Position numbers and translations under genes: made by a program. Below, piece by piece: positions 16,555 to 25,241 of a stretch of DNA of 64,000 nt. The number at the start of each line of letters is the position of its first letter. Positions within the stretch are counted from its first letter, which is position 1. The stretch covers positions 1 through 64,000 of the forward strand of contig CANEZP010000013.1 of NCBI GenBank assembly GCA_947444305.1, read 5' to 3'. Under the pieces are notes generated by a model. That model was not told where the DNA came from. It did no database searches and saw only the letters and a list, made by a program, of their open reading frames with translations. This stretch comes from Pseudobdellovibrionaceae bacterium. GTDB lineage: Bacteria > Bdellovibrionota > Bdellovibrionia > Bdellovibrionales > UBA1609.

Positions 16555-16983
16555 ATGAAGAAATCGAAAATCGCAGCGTTGGCCTTTACGTTTTTATGTA
16601 GCCCGATCGGCTACGCGAAGTTGACGGTCACGGCCGACAATCTCTACGTGAAAGAAAACTTCCAGGTCTGCGCCGACCAATGGTTAAAAATTATTGAAGA
16701 TGTCGGCGGTAACAGCGAGAAGGCGACCGAGTTCCGCGTCTTGATGTCCATCAAATGCGGAAACAAAATAAAGAACGGAATGCATTTCGGTCAGATCACT
16801 CCGCAAAATGCGAGCGATAAACTTGTGAACGCCGTGAAGATTTTAAAAGAAATTTACCCACGCGTTTCGAGCCTCGATAAGCAACAACGCGTGCAAGAAT
16901 GGATTCAGCGGATTAAACAAAGACCTGAGTATCCGAAAGAGACCGCCCACAGCGCTCCGGCAGAGGCCGAGGCGGTCCGCTAG
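16555..16983 (+). CDS. Small secreted helical protein of unknown function
   Basis: 142 residues: signal peptide (IAALAFTFLCSPIGYA), then a helical domain with two Cys (VCADQW, IKCGN) and an acidic Ala/Pro-rich tail. A GGAACC lies before the ATG. It is convergent with the GH16 gene. Family not recognised. Confidence 0.6.
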   Translation: MKKSKIAALAFTFLCSPIGYAKLTVTADNLYVKENFQVCADQWLKIIEDVGGNSEKATEFRVLMSIKCGNKIKNGMHFGQITPQNASDKLVNAVKILKEIYPRVSSLDKQQRVQEWIQRIKQRPEYPKETAHSAPAEAEAVR

Positions 16984-16992
16984 TACGCTCGG

Positions 16993-17829
16993 TTACCCGC
17001 CGACCGCTCCGGGTGGTAAAGCATCGGGCAGACCGTTCGGAACGCGTTTAAAAACACGGACGCTATCGATCACGTACTGCGCGGGGAAACGCGTCGAGCC
17101 GTCGGGATTACCCGGTCAGCCCCCGCCTACCGCGAGGTTAAGCAAAAGGTAAGAGGCCTTGGCGGAAACATCCGGGCCGGCCACGCGATGTCTTTCAACT
17201 CCATCAACGTACCAGATCAGAAGACCCGGCTGCCAATCGAGGCCGAAGCGGTGAAACGCCGCCGAGTAGTCGGGACCGTAAAATGCTTTGCCGTTTGATT
17301 TGTGCGCGCCTCTGGAGTCCTTATAGTGATAAGTCAGGTGCACCGTTTTCGTGTCATGGCCGAGGTTTTCCATTATGTCCATTTCCGGTGGCCAGGCGCC
17401 ATCGGCGGGCATCAACCAGAACGCCGGCCAGAGCCCACGGCCCGCCGGAAGTTTCGCGCGGACTTCAAAATAACCGTACAGTTGCGAAAAGCCATTGAGA
17501 CCTGCGCAGTGCGCGCCCGTTTCCCAGGGGTTACACTTAGCGGTGGTGATCATGCCGGACGAAAAGGTTTGATCCTTAGTCGCGTTCTTACATTCGCTTC
17601 GGGGCGTCGCGTGCGGCTTGGCGATGATCTTAAGCGTGTGACCACCGACGGCAAAAGCGTCGGGCAGATAACACTGGAGTTCGGAACCCAACGTTTGGTT
17701 ACCCCAAAAATCCTTAGTCTTCCAAACGCTGCGATTAAGAGACGTGCCCAAGAAGTCTTCGGTAAAAGTTCTTTGCCAGCCCGCGTGCGCTGAGAAACTC
17801 GTGAATAAAAATATAAATAAAAATTTCAT
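16993..17829 (-). pseudogene. Secreted GH16 glucanase (laminarinase type) interrupted by in-frame TGA
   Basis: Signal peptide (MKFLFIFLFTSFSAHA), then a GH16 jelly roll: SSGMITT, YGYFEVRAKLPAGRGLWPAF and the active site PPEMDIME with nucleophile E149, D151 and acid/base E154. This is the beta-1,3-glucanase subgroup. Translation stops at a TGA (17116-17118) after LLLNLAVGGG. The same frame continues for 40 codons (PGNPDGSTRFPAQYVIDSVR...) to a TAA at 16993-16995, exactly as GH16 proteins end after LNLAVGG-x-W-PG. The TGA stands where the family has Trp (TGG), so one G-to-A change explains it. TGA is a normal stop elsewhere in the window. The conceptual product without the tail is 237 aa and lacks the last core strand. 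Confidence 0.8.
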
Positions 17830-17925
17830 CTGATTCTCCCCTAATTCTCTGCATCGTAACTCCGCAGGCCGATGGGGTCCACGATATCAGCCCCGGAGCG
17901 CAAATCCCCGCCTTCGATCTAGTTT

Positions 17926-18288
17926 TTATGAATGCACGAACGCTTCGAATTCACCCATCGTGAAACGCTTCATATCGAAGGGCATTGGGCCTTTAAAGTT
18001 TTCCGGCTGCATCATCGGGTCTTTATGCACCTTTGCGGTCACCTGATCGCGGTGTTTTTTAGATTTATAAACGATGAAGGCGAAAATAACCGTCTCGTCC
18101 TTTTTTAGTTTGCAGAGTTTTGTAAAGGGTATGCCCCATTCACTATCCATTTTCGCGCCGACGCATTCGTAATAATCAAGGGCGCCGTACTTCATCCATA
18201 GCTTGCGACCGACCATGGCCATCTTTTTGTACGCTTTAAGCTTACTTTTCTTCAGTGGAATAATAAAACCGTCGACGTATTTACTCAC
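17926..18288 (-). CDS. DUF1428 (YbaA-like) family protein
   Basis: 120 residues beginning MSKYVDGFIIPLKKSKLKAY and continuing KLWMKYGALDYYECVG, both diagnostic for DUF1428; the C-terminal MKRFTMGEFEAFVHS also fits. It is a cytoplasmic ferredoxin-like (dimeric alpha/beta barrel) protein with no signal peptide. Length equals that of the family. Biochemical role unknown. A GGATTG precedes the start. Confidence 0.9.
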   Translation of the reverse strand: MSKYVDGFIIPLKKSKLKAYKKMAMVGRKLWMKYGALDYYECVGAKMDSEWGIPFTKLCKLKKDETVIFAFIVYKSKKHRDQVTAKVHKDPMMQPENFKGPMPFDMKRFTMGEFEAFVHS

Positions 18289-18452
18289 AACAATCCTTTC
18301 GCTTGGTTAACTAAAAACGATAGTCACGAATTATTTATTTAACAACCAAATGTCCGAGCCTGGCCTTCACGTACCATGATCTTCGTCGGGTTCAGAAGAT
18401 GGGATAAGCAGATACGTGGTTCAAGAGGTTTACGTGATGTTAAACTATCTAA

Positions 18453-19445
18453 ATGCTCATTAAGTCGTTCGGTTATTTTTGTATGATTCACCTCGCGTTT
18501 TCTTTTGCGTTCGTAGCGAACGCCGCCGTCAAAGACTGCTCAACGATCGAAGACCTCTCAAAAGATTTGGGACCGGCGTGGAATCAAGGCAAGACCTCAT
18601 GGTGCCACTCCTTCACCGCGACTGATGCCATGACTCGCCACCTCTTAAACTTAGAAACGCTGAAACCGGGCGAACGATTACATCCACTAAGAATCGCCGC
18701 CGCAATCCCGATGATAAGAGGAAAATCCGTAACGGGATCAACGTCCGAACCGAATACGATGCACGCAAATATCGGTGATCTCAGAGATGCAAAAAATAGC
18801 AAAGCCGGTCTTTGTAAGGAAACAGACCTTTCACCCGCCGCGGACCGGTCAAGAGCCCTCTACAACGAAGAATGGGAAGATGCCGAAAAAATTTGGCAGG
18901 TGGAAGAATCTGAAGATGCAGAAGCAGACCAAAATAAACCCTGCAGACCGAAAAAAAATTTTTACGGAACGATTACAAATCTCGAAGATCAATTAACGAA
19001 AGACGAAGCGAATTATTGGGAAACGACCTTTATGGCCAAGTGCAAAATTCCTATGCCTAAGGTAAAGCTTTTAGGTTTTCAAAACCGTTTCAGAGCCGAC
19101 CGAATAAACTTAGCCCGCAAACCCGCAATTAGTAATCCTCTTTTTGAACAGAATATTGCGGGCCTGATAGATACCGTATTGAAATCCAACGAACTTGCCG
19201 GGATTGGGTACGATGCCAATTTTCTTCGCGTGAACAAGGCCGGCCCGACGCACGGCCATTGGAGTTCGATCGTTGGCAGGAAATTAGATGATTCCGGAAA
19301 ATGCGTTTACCTCGTGCGCAATTCCTGGGGCGCAGACTGCAAGCAATATAAACCTGAATTTAAATGCGAAGAAGGGCATCTTACGGTTCCCGCCGATCAA
19401 CTCTTAAGAAATGTCCACACGGTCGAATACATCGGCAAGCCTTAG
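18453..19445 (+). CDS. Secreted papain-like (C1) cysteine protease homologue
   Basis: Signal peptide (about residues 1-24), then AWNQGKTSWCHSFTATDAMT: Q45 and C51 have the oxyanion-hole/nucleophile spacing of papain (QGxCGSCWAF). Near the C-terminus THGHWSSIVGRK gives the catalytic His (267 or 269) and LVRNSWGADC gives N290 in the papain NSWG motif. All catalytic residues are present, there is no obvious pro-region, and an acidic insertion (residues 130-160) is unusual. It is probably an exported protease. By eye it is richer in A and T than its neighbours. Confidence 0.75.
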   Translation: MLIKSFGYFCMIHLAFSFAFVANAAVKDCSTIEDLSKDLGPAWNQGKTSWCHSFTATDAMTRHLLNLETLKPGERLHPLRIAAAIPMIRGKSVTGSTSEPNTMHANIGDLRDAKNSKAGLCKETDLSPAADRSRALYNEEWEDAEKIWQVEESEDAEADQNKPCRPKKNFYGTITNLEDQLTKDEANYWETTFMAKCKIPMPKVKLLGFQNRFRADRINLARKPAISNPLFEQNIAGLIDTVLKSNELAGIGYDANFLRVNKAGPTHGHWSSIVGRKLDDSGKCVYLVRNSWGADCKQYKPEFKCEEGHLTVPADQLLRNVHTVEYIGKP

Positions 19446-19465
19446 CCGCCGTTTACGTCGCGCAA

Positions 19466-21052
19466 TTAAAAATCAAAGCCCACAACGCGTGTCGGAACGT
19501 GAAGGTTCGGGCCGAAGAGGACCGCGGTGCCGCCTTCGCCGAAATACTGGTGACCCCAGAAGTAAGTCGCTCCGCCCGGTAAGATCGCCAAGGTGGCGAA
19601 GTTGCCGAGCGCCATCGCCACCGGGGTTGCAGAAAGGCCCATGAGTCGCACGGGTGCGGCGGCGTTCTTTCCACCGGTTGAAGACGAAGTGCCGTCGCCG
19701 ATTTGACCGGCGTAATTATCGCCCCAGCACCAGGTCGTCGCATCGGCTTTGATTGCGCACGCGTGAAAATCACCGGCGTACGCCGCGCGCACGTTGCTCA
19801 TACCCGTGACGGCCAGCGCGACGGTGCTTTTCGCAACGTTGACGCCGGAACCTAATTCAAAATTTGTGTTGCGACCCCAGCACTTGAGGGTGTCGTTCAT
19901 ATCGATCACGCAATTGAAAGCTCCACCGGCGATCAACTTCTTCGCGCGCAAGGTTGCCGAAACTTTTACGGGAGCGTGTGAAGTTTCGGCCGTGCCCGCA
20001 AGTTCACCGAGCTGGGCTGCGTGGTTATCGCCCCAGCACCAAACGGAATCATCCGCTTTCATCGAAGCGCAGTTATGCCCGGCGCCTACGCCGAGTGATT
20101 TAGCGGGACCAAGATTCGGAACCTTCGTCGCTACGGGGTTCGTGATTACGGAGGCCGGTTGACCGAGCTGACCTAATTTATTATTGCCCCAACACCATAC
20201 TTCACCGTTCGCGAGCAGAGCGCACGCGTGGTTGGGAGTGTCGTTCGTAAACCCAAGCTTTATCTGCGTGACGAACATATTGAACGGCCGCGCGAGCCCA
20301 AGATCGACGATCTGCACGTCTTGCGGAAGGCCCTTCACTTTCGTTTCGATACTTGTGCGGCCAACGAAATCACCCGTACCTAAATTACCGTCCACGTTTT
20401 GCCCGAAACAATAGACCTCGTTCGCGGTACTTTTTGCGCAAGACCAATGAGTCCCCGCGCGGACGAGTTCGTACTTGCGCGACGTATGCTTGAAAGGAAC
20501 GTTCTGACTTTTATTCGATAGATAACCGAGCTGACCAAGAGTCGCCCGGCCCCAGCACCAAAGAAAATGATCCTCGCCGATCGCGCAAGTGTGGTGCGTA
20601 CCGACGGTGGTCGCCATCCGGCGCGGTACGATGCGAACCTCGGTCAAGGCCTGATTATTCGCGCCGCAATCCACGTTCACGCTGGCGGTTTCGATTTGTG
20701 AAAGCTCAAGGTTCTCACGGGCTTTTATCTGGAGCGAAACTTTTTGTCCGTCTTGCATCCGTAAACTTGTCGTCGTCAACTCGAGCGCTGATCCAGTTCC
20801 GCCGAATACGCTCACGTTGCACTCGAGCGTTCCCCCGGTGGCTTCAAACTCGAGCGTTCCCGAACTGCCTTCGAAAAGCGTGCGTTCTTGCTCGCTCGTC
20901 GTAACCGCAAATTGGGCGGAACTTTCGGCCGTGTTCGGCTCGATACTCGCCGACGAAGGTTTTGAATCGACGGATTTAAACGCGGGGCCGCAGGCTTGGA
21001 ACGTAATCACGATCGAGAACACGAAAACCGCGACGAATATCTTAGACACCAT
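19466..21052 (-). CDS. RCC1-repeat lipoprotein
   Basis: The ATG at 21052 follows a GGGAGA and gives a signal ending ITFQACG, a lipobox with Cys at about residue 21; the ATG at 21166 adds an unlikely 38-residue leader. After a Ser-rich linker and an Ig-like segment, residues about 165-525 hold seven or so RCC1 blades. Each contains the HxCA...WCWGxNxxGQLG signature with a conserved Cys pair (HTCAIGE...LWCWG, WSCAK...VYCFG, HACAL...VWCWG). The fold is a beta propeller displayed on the outer membrane, likely for protein or glycan binding. Confidence 0.85.
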   Translation of the reverse strand: MVSKIFVAVFVFSIVITFQACGPAFKSVDSKPSSASIEPNTAESSAQFAVTTSEQERTLFEGSSGTLEFEATGGTLECNVSVFGGTGSALELTTTSLRMQDGQKVSLQIKARENLELSQIETASVNVDCGANNQALTEVRIVPRRMATTVGTHHTCAIGEDHFLWCWGRATLGQLGYLSNKSQNVPFKHTSRKYELVRAGTHWSCAKSTANEVYCFGQNVDGNLGTGDFVGRTSIETKVKGLPQDVQIVDLGLARPFNMFVTQIKLGFTNDTPNHACALLANGEVWCWGNNKLGQLGQPASVITNPVATKVPNLGPAKSLGVGAGHNCASMKADDSVWCWGDNHAAQLGELAGTAETSHAPVKVSATLRAKKLIAGGAFNCVIDMNDTLKCWGRNTNFELGSGVNVAKSTVALAVTGMSNVRAAYAGDFHACAIKADATTWCWGDNYAGQIGDGTSSSTGGKNAAAPVRLMGLSATPVAMALGNFATLAILPGGATYFWGHQYFGEGGTAVLFGPNLHVPTRVVGFDF

Positions 21053-21185
21053 AGAAACGTTCTCTCCGGGAGACGGAACTTCTTCAAGCTTACTTCGCAA
21101 CACATCCCTATCGGTACTTTCGTCCTGAAAGTGTACGAATTGAGCCGCCTCAATTTGAGAATTCAACGTCCTTCATGGGTGAAGC

Positions 21186-21650
21186 CTACAACACGTTCTC
21201 GATAATGGGAGAGCAGGAGATCACGGCGGGTGCTCCCTTAATATCTGAACGGGCGTCGTACACACGTACCCTGACGAGTCCGCCCCTTTCCGCGTAGAAG
21301 GAATCCTTCGCCGCGAGAACTTTAGGCTCGCCGTGAACGACCGCGGACATCTGGAAGATCATGTTCATCCGTCCGCCTTCACAAGCAGCGCGGTACTCCG
21401 CCTTCTTCTCCGCCGAACCGAACACGCCCGTGCGTGCGGTGCCGTCCGCGATGACCTGATAGGGCTCTTCCGATCCCGTGCGAATCGTGTAGACGTTGCC
21501 TTCCGTGCGAATGCTGAGCCGAAGATTTTTCTCGCCCCCTTTAGGTCCGCATAAATATAAACCTTGCAGGACAGGGCAAGCCGGCTGCGCCATGGCTTGT
21601 TGATGTAAAATAATTCCTAGAAATGCTAGCGTGATGGACCAAACCTTCAT
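21186..21650 (-). CDS. Small secreted protein of unknown function
   Basis: 154 residues: signal peptide (MKVWSITLAFLGIILHQQAMA), then a beta-rich lipocalin-sized domain starting CPVLQGLYLCGPKGG, with further Cys (AACEGG, ISCSP). The opening 'C..L.G.Y.C' is frequent in small Bdellovibrio-type secreted proteins, but I cannot name a family. It is divergent from 21780. Confidence 0.6.
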   Translation of the reverse strand: MKVWSITLAFLGIILHQQAMAQPACPVLQGLYLCGPKGGEKNLRLSIRTEGNVYTIRTGSEEPYQVIADGTARTGVFGSAEKKAEYRAACEGGRMNMIFQMSAVVHGEPKVLAAKDSFYAERGGLVRVRVYDARSDIKGAPAVISCSPIIENVL

Positions 21651-21779
21651 AGCGACTCCTCTACAAACTCGGGCACAAGGTGCACCCGAATCCCACCCAT
21701 GGCTACGTGGTAGAAGTCCGCATGAGGATTTTCCTAGTCATCATTTGACAGGCTAAGGAGTGCCAGCGACCCTAAGTGT

Positions 21780-22173
21780 ATGGGAAACACATTATGGCTA
21801 CTCATTTTTTTCAGCAACATAGTCGCCTCCGCTGCCGATGGATCACAAAAGTTGCGTTACGAACTTATTAATAAAATCAAGGAAGGCAATCACATTACAT
21901 TGGTCGGAAAAAAACATTGCGACAGCTTTATCAAAAATGGGAAGAGCACGGTCGGACAGTTTATGGCCTGGAATTTATCTTTTTTTGGGAAGGACCAAGA
22001 AAACAGCGTCGAGGCCTCGTGCAACAAACAAGATGGCGCCAATGTCTGCGCTCTAACCTTTAATGCCGATTCCAAGAGCGAATCACTTTGGTCCTGGTGG
22101 ACTCCGCTTTCATTACGATTCTAAGGGAAAGAAAATTATAACTTCCACGATGGAATGCATCGGAACCTGCTAA
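21780..22173 (+). pseudogene. Secreted-protein gene with a probable 1-base frameshift near its 3' end
   Basis: From ATG 21780 the product has a signal peptide (MGNTLWLLIFFSNIVASA) and a body with three Cys (KKHCDSF, ASCNKQ, NVCALTF). The frame stops at 22122-22124 with an unnatural tail (WSWWTPLSLRF). The +1 frame from about 22095 continues smoothly as GLRFHYDSKGKKIITSTM and ends ECIGTC at a TAA at 22171-22173, adding the two Cys expected for pairing. Removing one base within TGGTCCTGGTGGA joins the two parts. Either the gene is broken or the assembly has an indel. Confidence 0.5.
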
Positions 22174-22184
22174 GAGTTTTACTT

Positions 22185-22330
22185 TTAGTTTCTAGAATCT
22201 TTCGCAACACATTTGAATTGGGTTCGTTCCTGCCGATAGCCGTTCGTCTCTCCCAATTTCAGCGAAAGGCACTCGCCCAGGTGGCGCACGCATTCCTTTT
22301 GAAGATCTGCTATCCTGCACTCCCTGGTGT
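22185..22330 (-). pseudogene. Possible 3' remnant of a Cys-containing protein gene
   Basis: On the minus strand a frame ending at 22185-22187 reads CRIADLQKECVRHLGECLSL and then KLGETNGYRQERTQFKCVAK, a natural-looking Cys-rich C-terminus. Further upstream the same frame is antisense or out of phase with the membrane-protein gene 22310-22612 and looks like noise. No start is visible. I read it as a gene fragment left by a deletion. Confidence 0.25.
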
Positions 22331-22612
22331 TTTCCGAAACAACGCGCCAAACATGTAGCCCGGAATCATGGAGAGGAATACGACCAGAGAAAGGCCGGGC
22401 GTTATGATGAGATACGCGGCCATGAGTTTTTCGAAATCGGCGGGGTCCGGCGTGCTGCCGAATGCAAGGAAGTAACCGGCGATGATCGCGAGACCGCACA
22501 AACCTAGCTTGACCAGATGTTGATTGAGACTGCCCTTACGCAAAGTCGCGACAGCCGCGGAAACCACGAAGCTTACGACTGAAATTAGAATCAAGGTCTG
22601 CGTGTCGGACAT
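22310..22612 (-). CDS. Small three-helix membrane protein
   Basis: Starting at the ATG at 22612 (an in-frame ATG at 22678 would add a polar leader), the product has about 100 residues. Hydrophobic helices lie at about 3-23, 38-55 and 67-92, and the tail is basic (ALFRKT). No domain recognised. The stop falls in a region with signs of gene decay just downstream, so the C-terminus might not be the original one. Confidence 0.45.
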   Translation of the reverse strand: MSDTQTLILISVVSFVVSAAVATLRKGSLNQHLVKLGLCGLAIIAGYFLAFGSTPDPADFEKLMAAYLIITPGLSLVVFLSMIPGYMFGALFRKTPGSAG

Positions 22613-22687
22613 CGAACGCGAACTTAGGGTAAACCATCCGATATGTCTAGAAGTAGCTAGGGAAAATCGACGAGACAATCAAGCCGC

Positions 22688-23836
22688 CTAGTTGGACCAC
22701 GGCTGCGAGACAAAACGCAGAATCAGTGAACCCGTACCCGGGCCCGCCGCGACGGCCGGCACGCCGACGGTGATCGCCTTGACCATCCCGACGTGATCGA
22801 CGTTCTGAAGCGTTTTGTATTGGCATGTTGGAAGGCCTTCGCAAATACGCGTGATCAAATTTGAATCCACTCCGCCCAACATCATATCGTCACGCGACCC
22901 CATCAGGACCAGAATCGGGGGCTTGATGAAGCTAAATGCGGAGTAACCCGGTCGCTTGCTTTCTTGTTGCATGACCGAAGCTAATTCTTGAACTTGTTTA
23001 CCGGCCGACGCCGGCGCGAAGCCGTTGCCGGTTTTGCACGAAGCGGGTTCACCATGGATGTCGTTCAGCGTGATGCCGAATAAATCACCGAAACTCGCGC
23101 CGAGGTTCACGAGGTTCGACGCGCGCCACGCGGGTGACAACAAAAGCAAACGCTCGACGTCTTCGGGATGCTTAAGCGCGATGTCGCTCGCGAGCAAGCC
23201 GCCGAGAGAATAACCCGCGATCAGCATCTTCTGCGCGCTGAACTCTTTCGTTAAAGCGTAGACTTCTTCCGCATCGTTACGCCAGGCAGCGAACCGTGCA
23301 TCCGCGATGTCGCGAATATCTTTGTTGAAGTGACCCGACAGGCGCGGTGCGACCACGTTAAAACCCGCATCTAGCAAAAGCAAAACGATCGGGCGCATGG
23401 CCTCTGGATTCGAGAACACTCCGTGCAGCACGAGCGCGACCTTGCGGCCGGCACCGGGCTGAACGTAAACGGCCGAGTCGACTCGCGACGAGCACGCCTC
23501 ATCCCGCTGAGCACGCCAGGCATCCCAATTCGCGAGCGCCGAACTCACCCCCGGATCATCGACCAGACGACGGTAAAACGAGGAGAGATCGCCGCCCTTG
23601 ACCGCGCAATCCTGGCTGGTTTCATCAAAGCCGATCAGCTTAATGTTGGGACGCAAAGGATGACCTTCGACAACGAGCTTCCCGCTGTCGGTCTGAAACG
23701 CGAGCTCACCTTCGACGCGAGCCCACGGCATCACCGTATTGGATTCGAGCAAAATAACGGCACCGCACGTAAACGTAGGCTCATTTTGGGCGTGCGCCCA
23801 CGGGCCCATAAGCAATGCGATCAATATTGAGGTCAT
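22688..23836 (-). CDS. Secreted alpha/beta-hydrolase
   Basis: Signal peptide (MTSILIALLMGPWAHA), an N-terminal beta domain (to about residue 125), then an alpha/beta-hydrolase core. LVLHGVFSNPEAMRP is the oxyanion segment, IAGYSLGGLLASD holds the nucleophile Ser, VLMGSRDDMM gives the acid Asp and VDHVGM the catalytic His. It is therefore a complete Ser-Asp-His enzyme, probably an esterase, lipase or thioesterase acting outside the inner membrane. Residues after AITVGVPAVAAGPGTG form a tail. Substrate unknown. Confidence 0.8.
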   Translation of the reverse strand: MTSILIALLMGPWAHAQNEPTFTCGAVILLESNTVMPWARVEGELAFQTDSGKLVVEGHPLRPNIKLIGFDETSQDCAVKGGDLSSFYRRLVDDPGVSSALANWDAWRAQRDEACSSRVDSAVYVQPGAGRKVALVLHGVFSNPEAMRPIVLLLLDAGFNVVAPRLSGHFNKDIRDIADARFAAWRNDAEEVYALTKEFSAQKMLIAGYSLGGLLASDIALKHPEDVERLLLLSPAWRASNLVNLGASFGDLFGITLNDIHGEPASCKTGNGFAPASAGKQVQELASVMQQESKRPGYSAFSFIKPPILVLMGSRDDMMLGGVDSNLITRICEGLPTCQYKTLQNVDHVGMVKAITVGVPAVAAGPGTGSLILRFVSQPWSN

Positions 23837-23869
23837 GGTGTTGGTATTAGCAAAGTTGATGCCCGGCCG

Positions 23870-25024
23870 TCACTTGTTCTCGTGCCCTTTATCGCAGCTT
23901 CCATCGATGGTCTCGATCCGGCTCGGGGTCAAGGGAATCGCCTTGGATCTTGGTCCACCAAAATAAATCCGATACCGACAAGGGCTGTACGTGGATGAGC
24001 TCGGATAAACCGAAGCCAGCCATACCGTTTCACCCTCCAACGATGGTTCCGGCCGGACGGCGACGTCGCTTTTGAACTCGCCTCTCTGCAGTGAGATCGC
24101 TCGAATGACGGATTGCCGGTACAGCGCGCGCGTCGCTCGCTTCGAGACGTTTGCTCTTGAAAACTGAGGCTCGTTTGAAGGCCGATGGTTGAAATAATTC
24201 GGTCGTCGCGTTGAAAAGTGAGTGAGTGGATCAGCATCTAGGTCTTGAGCGAAAAAGATTTTCCCCTCATTCTTTTTGATGCTCGCTACGATGTTCGCAA
24301 AATTTCGCTCGAGCGCTTCTTGGCTAAAATCTTTCCCATCAACCGGTATCGCTTTTACCAACGACGACCCGGGAACTCCCCGCTTGGATTTGGCGTAGCG
24401 ATCAAAGTCTTTCGTGTCGTGCTCCGTAGTCCACTCTAATTCGGCGGTCATCTCTTCTAAGATTTCAGGACGGCCGAAACTCCAGGAAGCAATGACTTTC
24501 GGCGAGCAGATCAAATAATCCAAGGCGACGGAATCTCTGAGGTGGATCACGTAAACCGTTTCATCAACAAATTTTTGCAGATTACAGTCGCGCGAACCCC
24601 GGTCCACTTCGGCGAATTTCACATTAGACTTAAGCTTGAATCTTAAAAGCGTGTCCCCGTAACCAAATGTTCCCAGCGGCGTTCGCCACAGGTAGACCCC
24701 CGAATAATAGTTCCCGCCATCCATCGGATAGAGGTTGTCCGGTGTCATATTCGCGAGGATCGAATCCAGGGCCGCACGAGATTTCCATGAGTAAAGCGTA
24801 TCCGGCGCGCACTCAGGAAGAAATTTTCCATCTTTATCGAACGGGATAGTTATGCCTTCAAGCTCAGGACGTTCACACTTCTTCCAAACGTAGCCGTGAT
24901 CTGAGCGGCTATGACCGAGCGATGGGCTCGTCAATGCCAAAAATAAGCCGGCAATCGTCAGTATGTTCGACAGTTCGAATCGTCTCTCGCGCGCTAATCT
25001 CACTTGATCACCTTTTGTATGCAA
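23870..25024 (-). CDS. Secreted protein of unknown function
   Basis: 384 residues with a hydrophobic stretch at 19-36 (ILTIAGLFLALTSPSLG) preceded by a basic leader, consistent with export. The mature part has six Cys and beta-rich regions (YYSGVYLWRTPLGTFGYGD, TVYVIHLRDSVALDYLICSP) with no recognised domain. It lies 33 bp upstream of the hydrolase gene on the same strand, which suggests co-expression. Confidence 0.6.
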   Translation of the reverse strand: MHTKGDQVRLARERRFELSNILTIAGLFLALTSPSLGHSRSDHGYVWKKCERPELEGITIPFDKDGKFLPECAPDTLYSWKSRAALDSILANMTPDNLYPMDGGNYYSGVYLWRTPLGTFGYGDTLLRFKLKSNVKFAEVDRGSRDCNLQKFVDETVYVIHLRDSVALDYLICSPKVIASWSFGRPEILEEMTAELEWTTEHDTKDFDRYAKSKRGVPGSSLVKAIPVDGKDFSQEALERNFANIVASIKKNEGKIFFAQDLDADPLTHFSTRRPNYFNHRPSNEPQFSRANVSKRATRALYRQSVIRAISLQRGEFKSDVAVRPEPSLEGETVWLASVYPSSSTYSPCRYRIYFGGPRSKAIPLTPSRIETIDGSCDKGHENK

Positions 25025-25241
25025 GCAAGAGACAATTGCAGGATCAACGCCAGCGTATAGCGAATAAATCAGCTTAAGCTGCGCCGCGAGTGCTCGGTTA
25101 CACGGGTGGTGAAAGAGGATTGGCTCTCATTACGAACTACATACCCGACGCATTCTTTAAGTGAAGAAAGGCCCAGATTGAACCTGCGCCCAGTAGCCCA
25201 AAACCATTAAAACCAACAGTGATGCCCTCTCGAGCCTCAAA

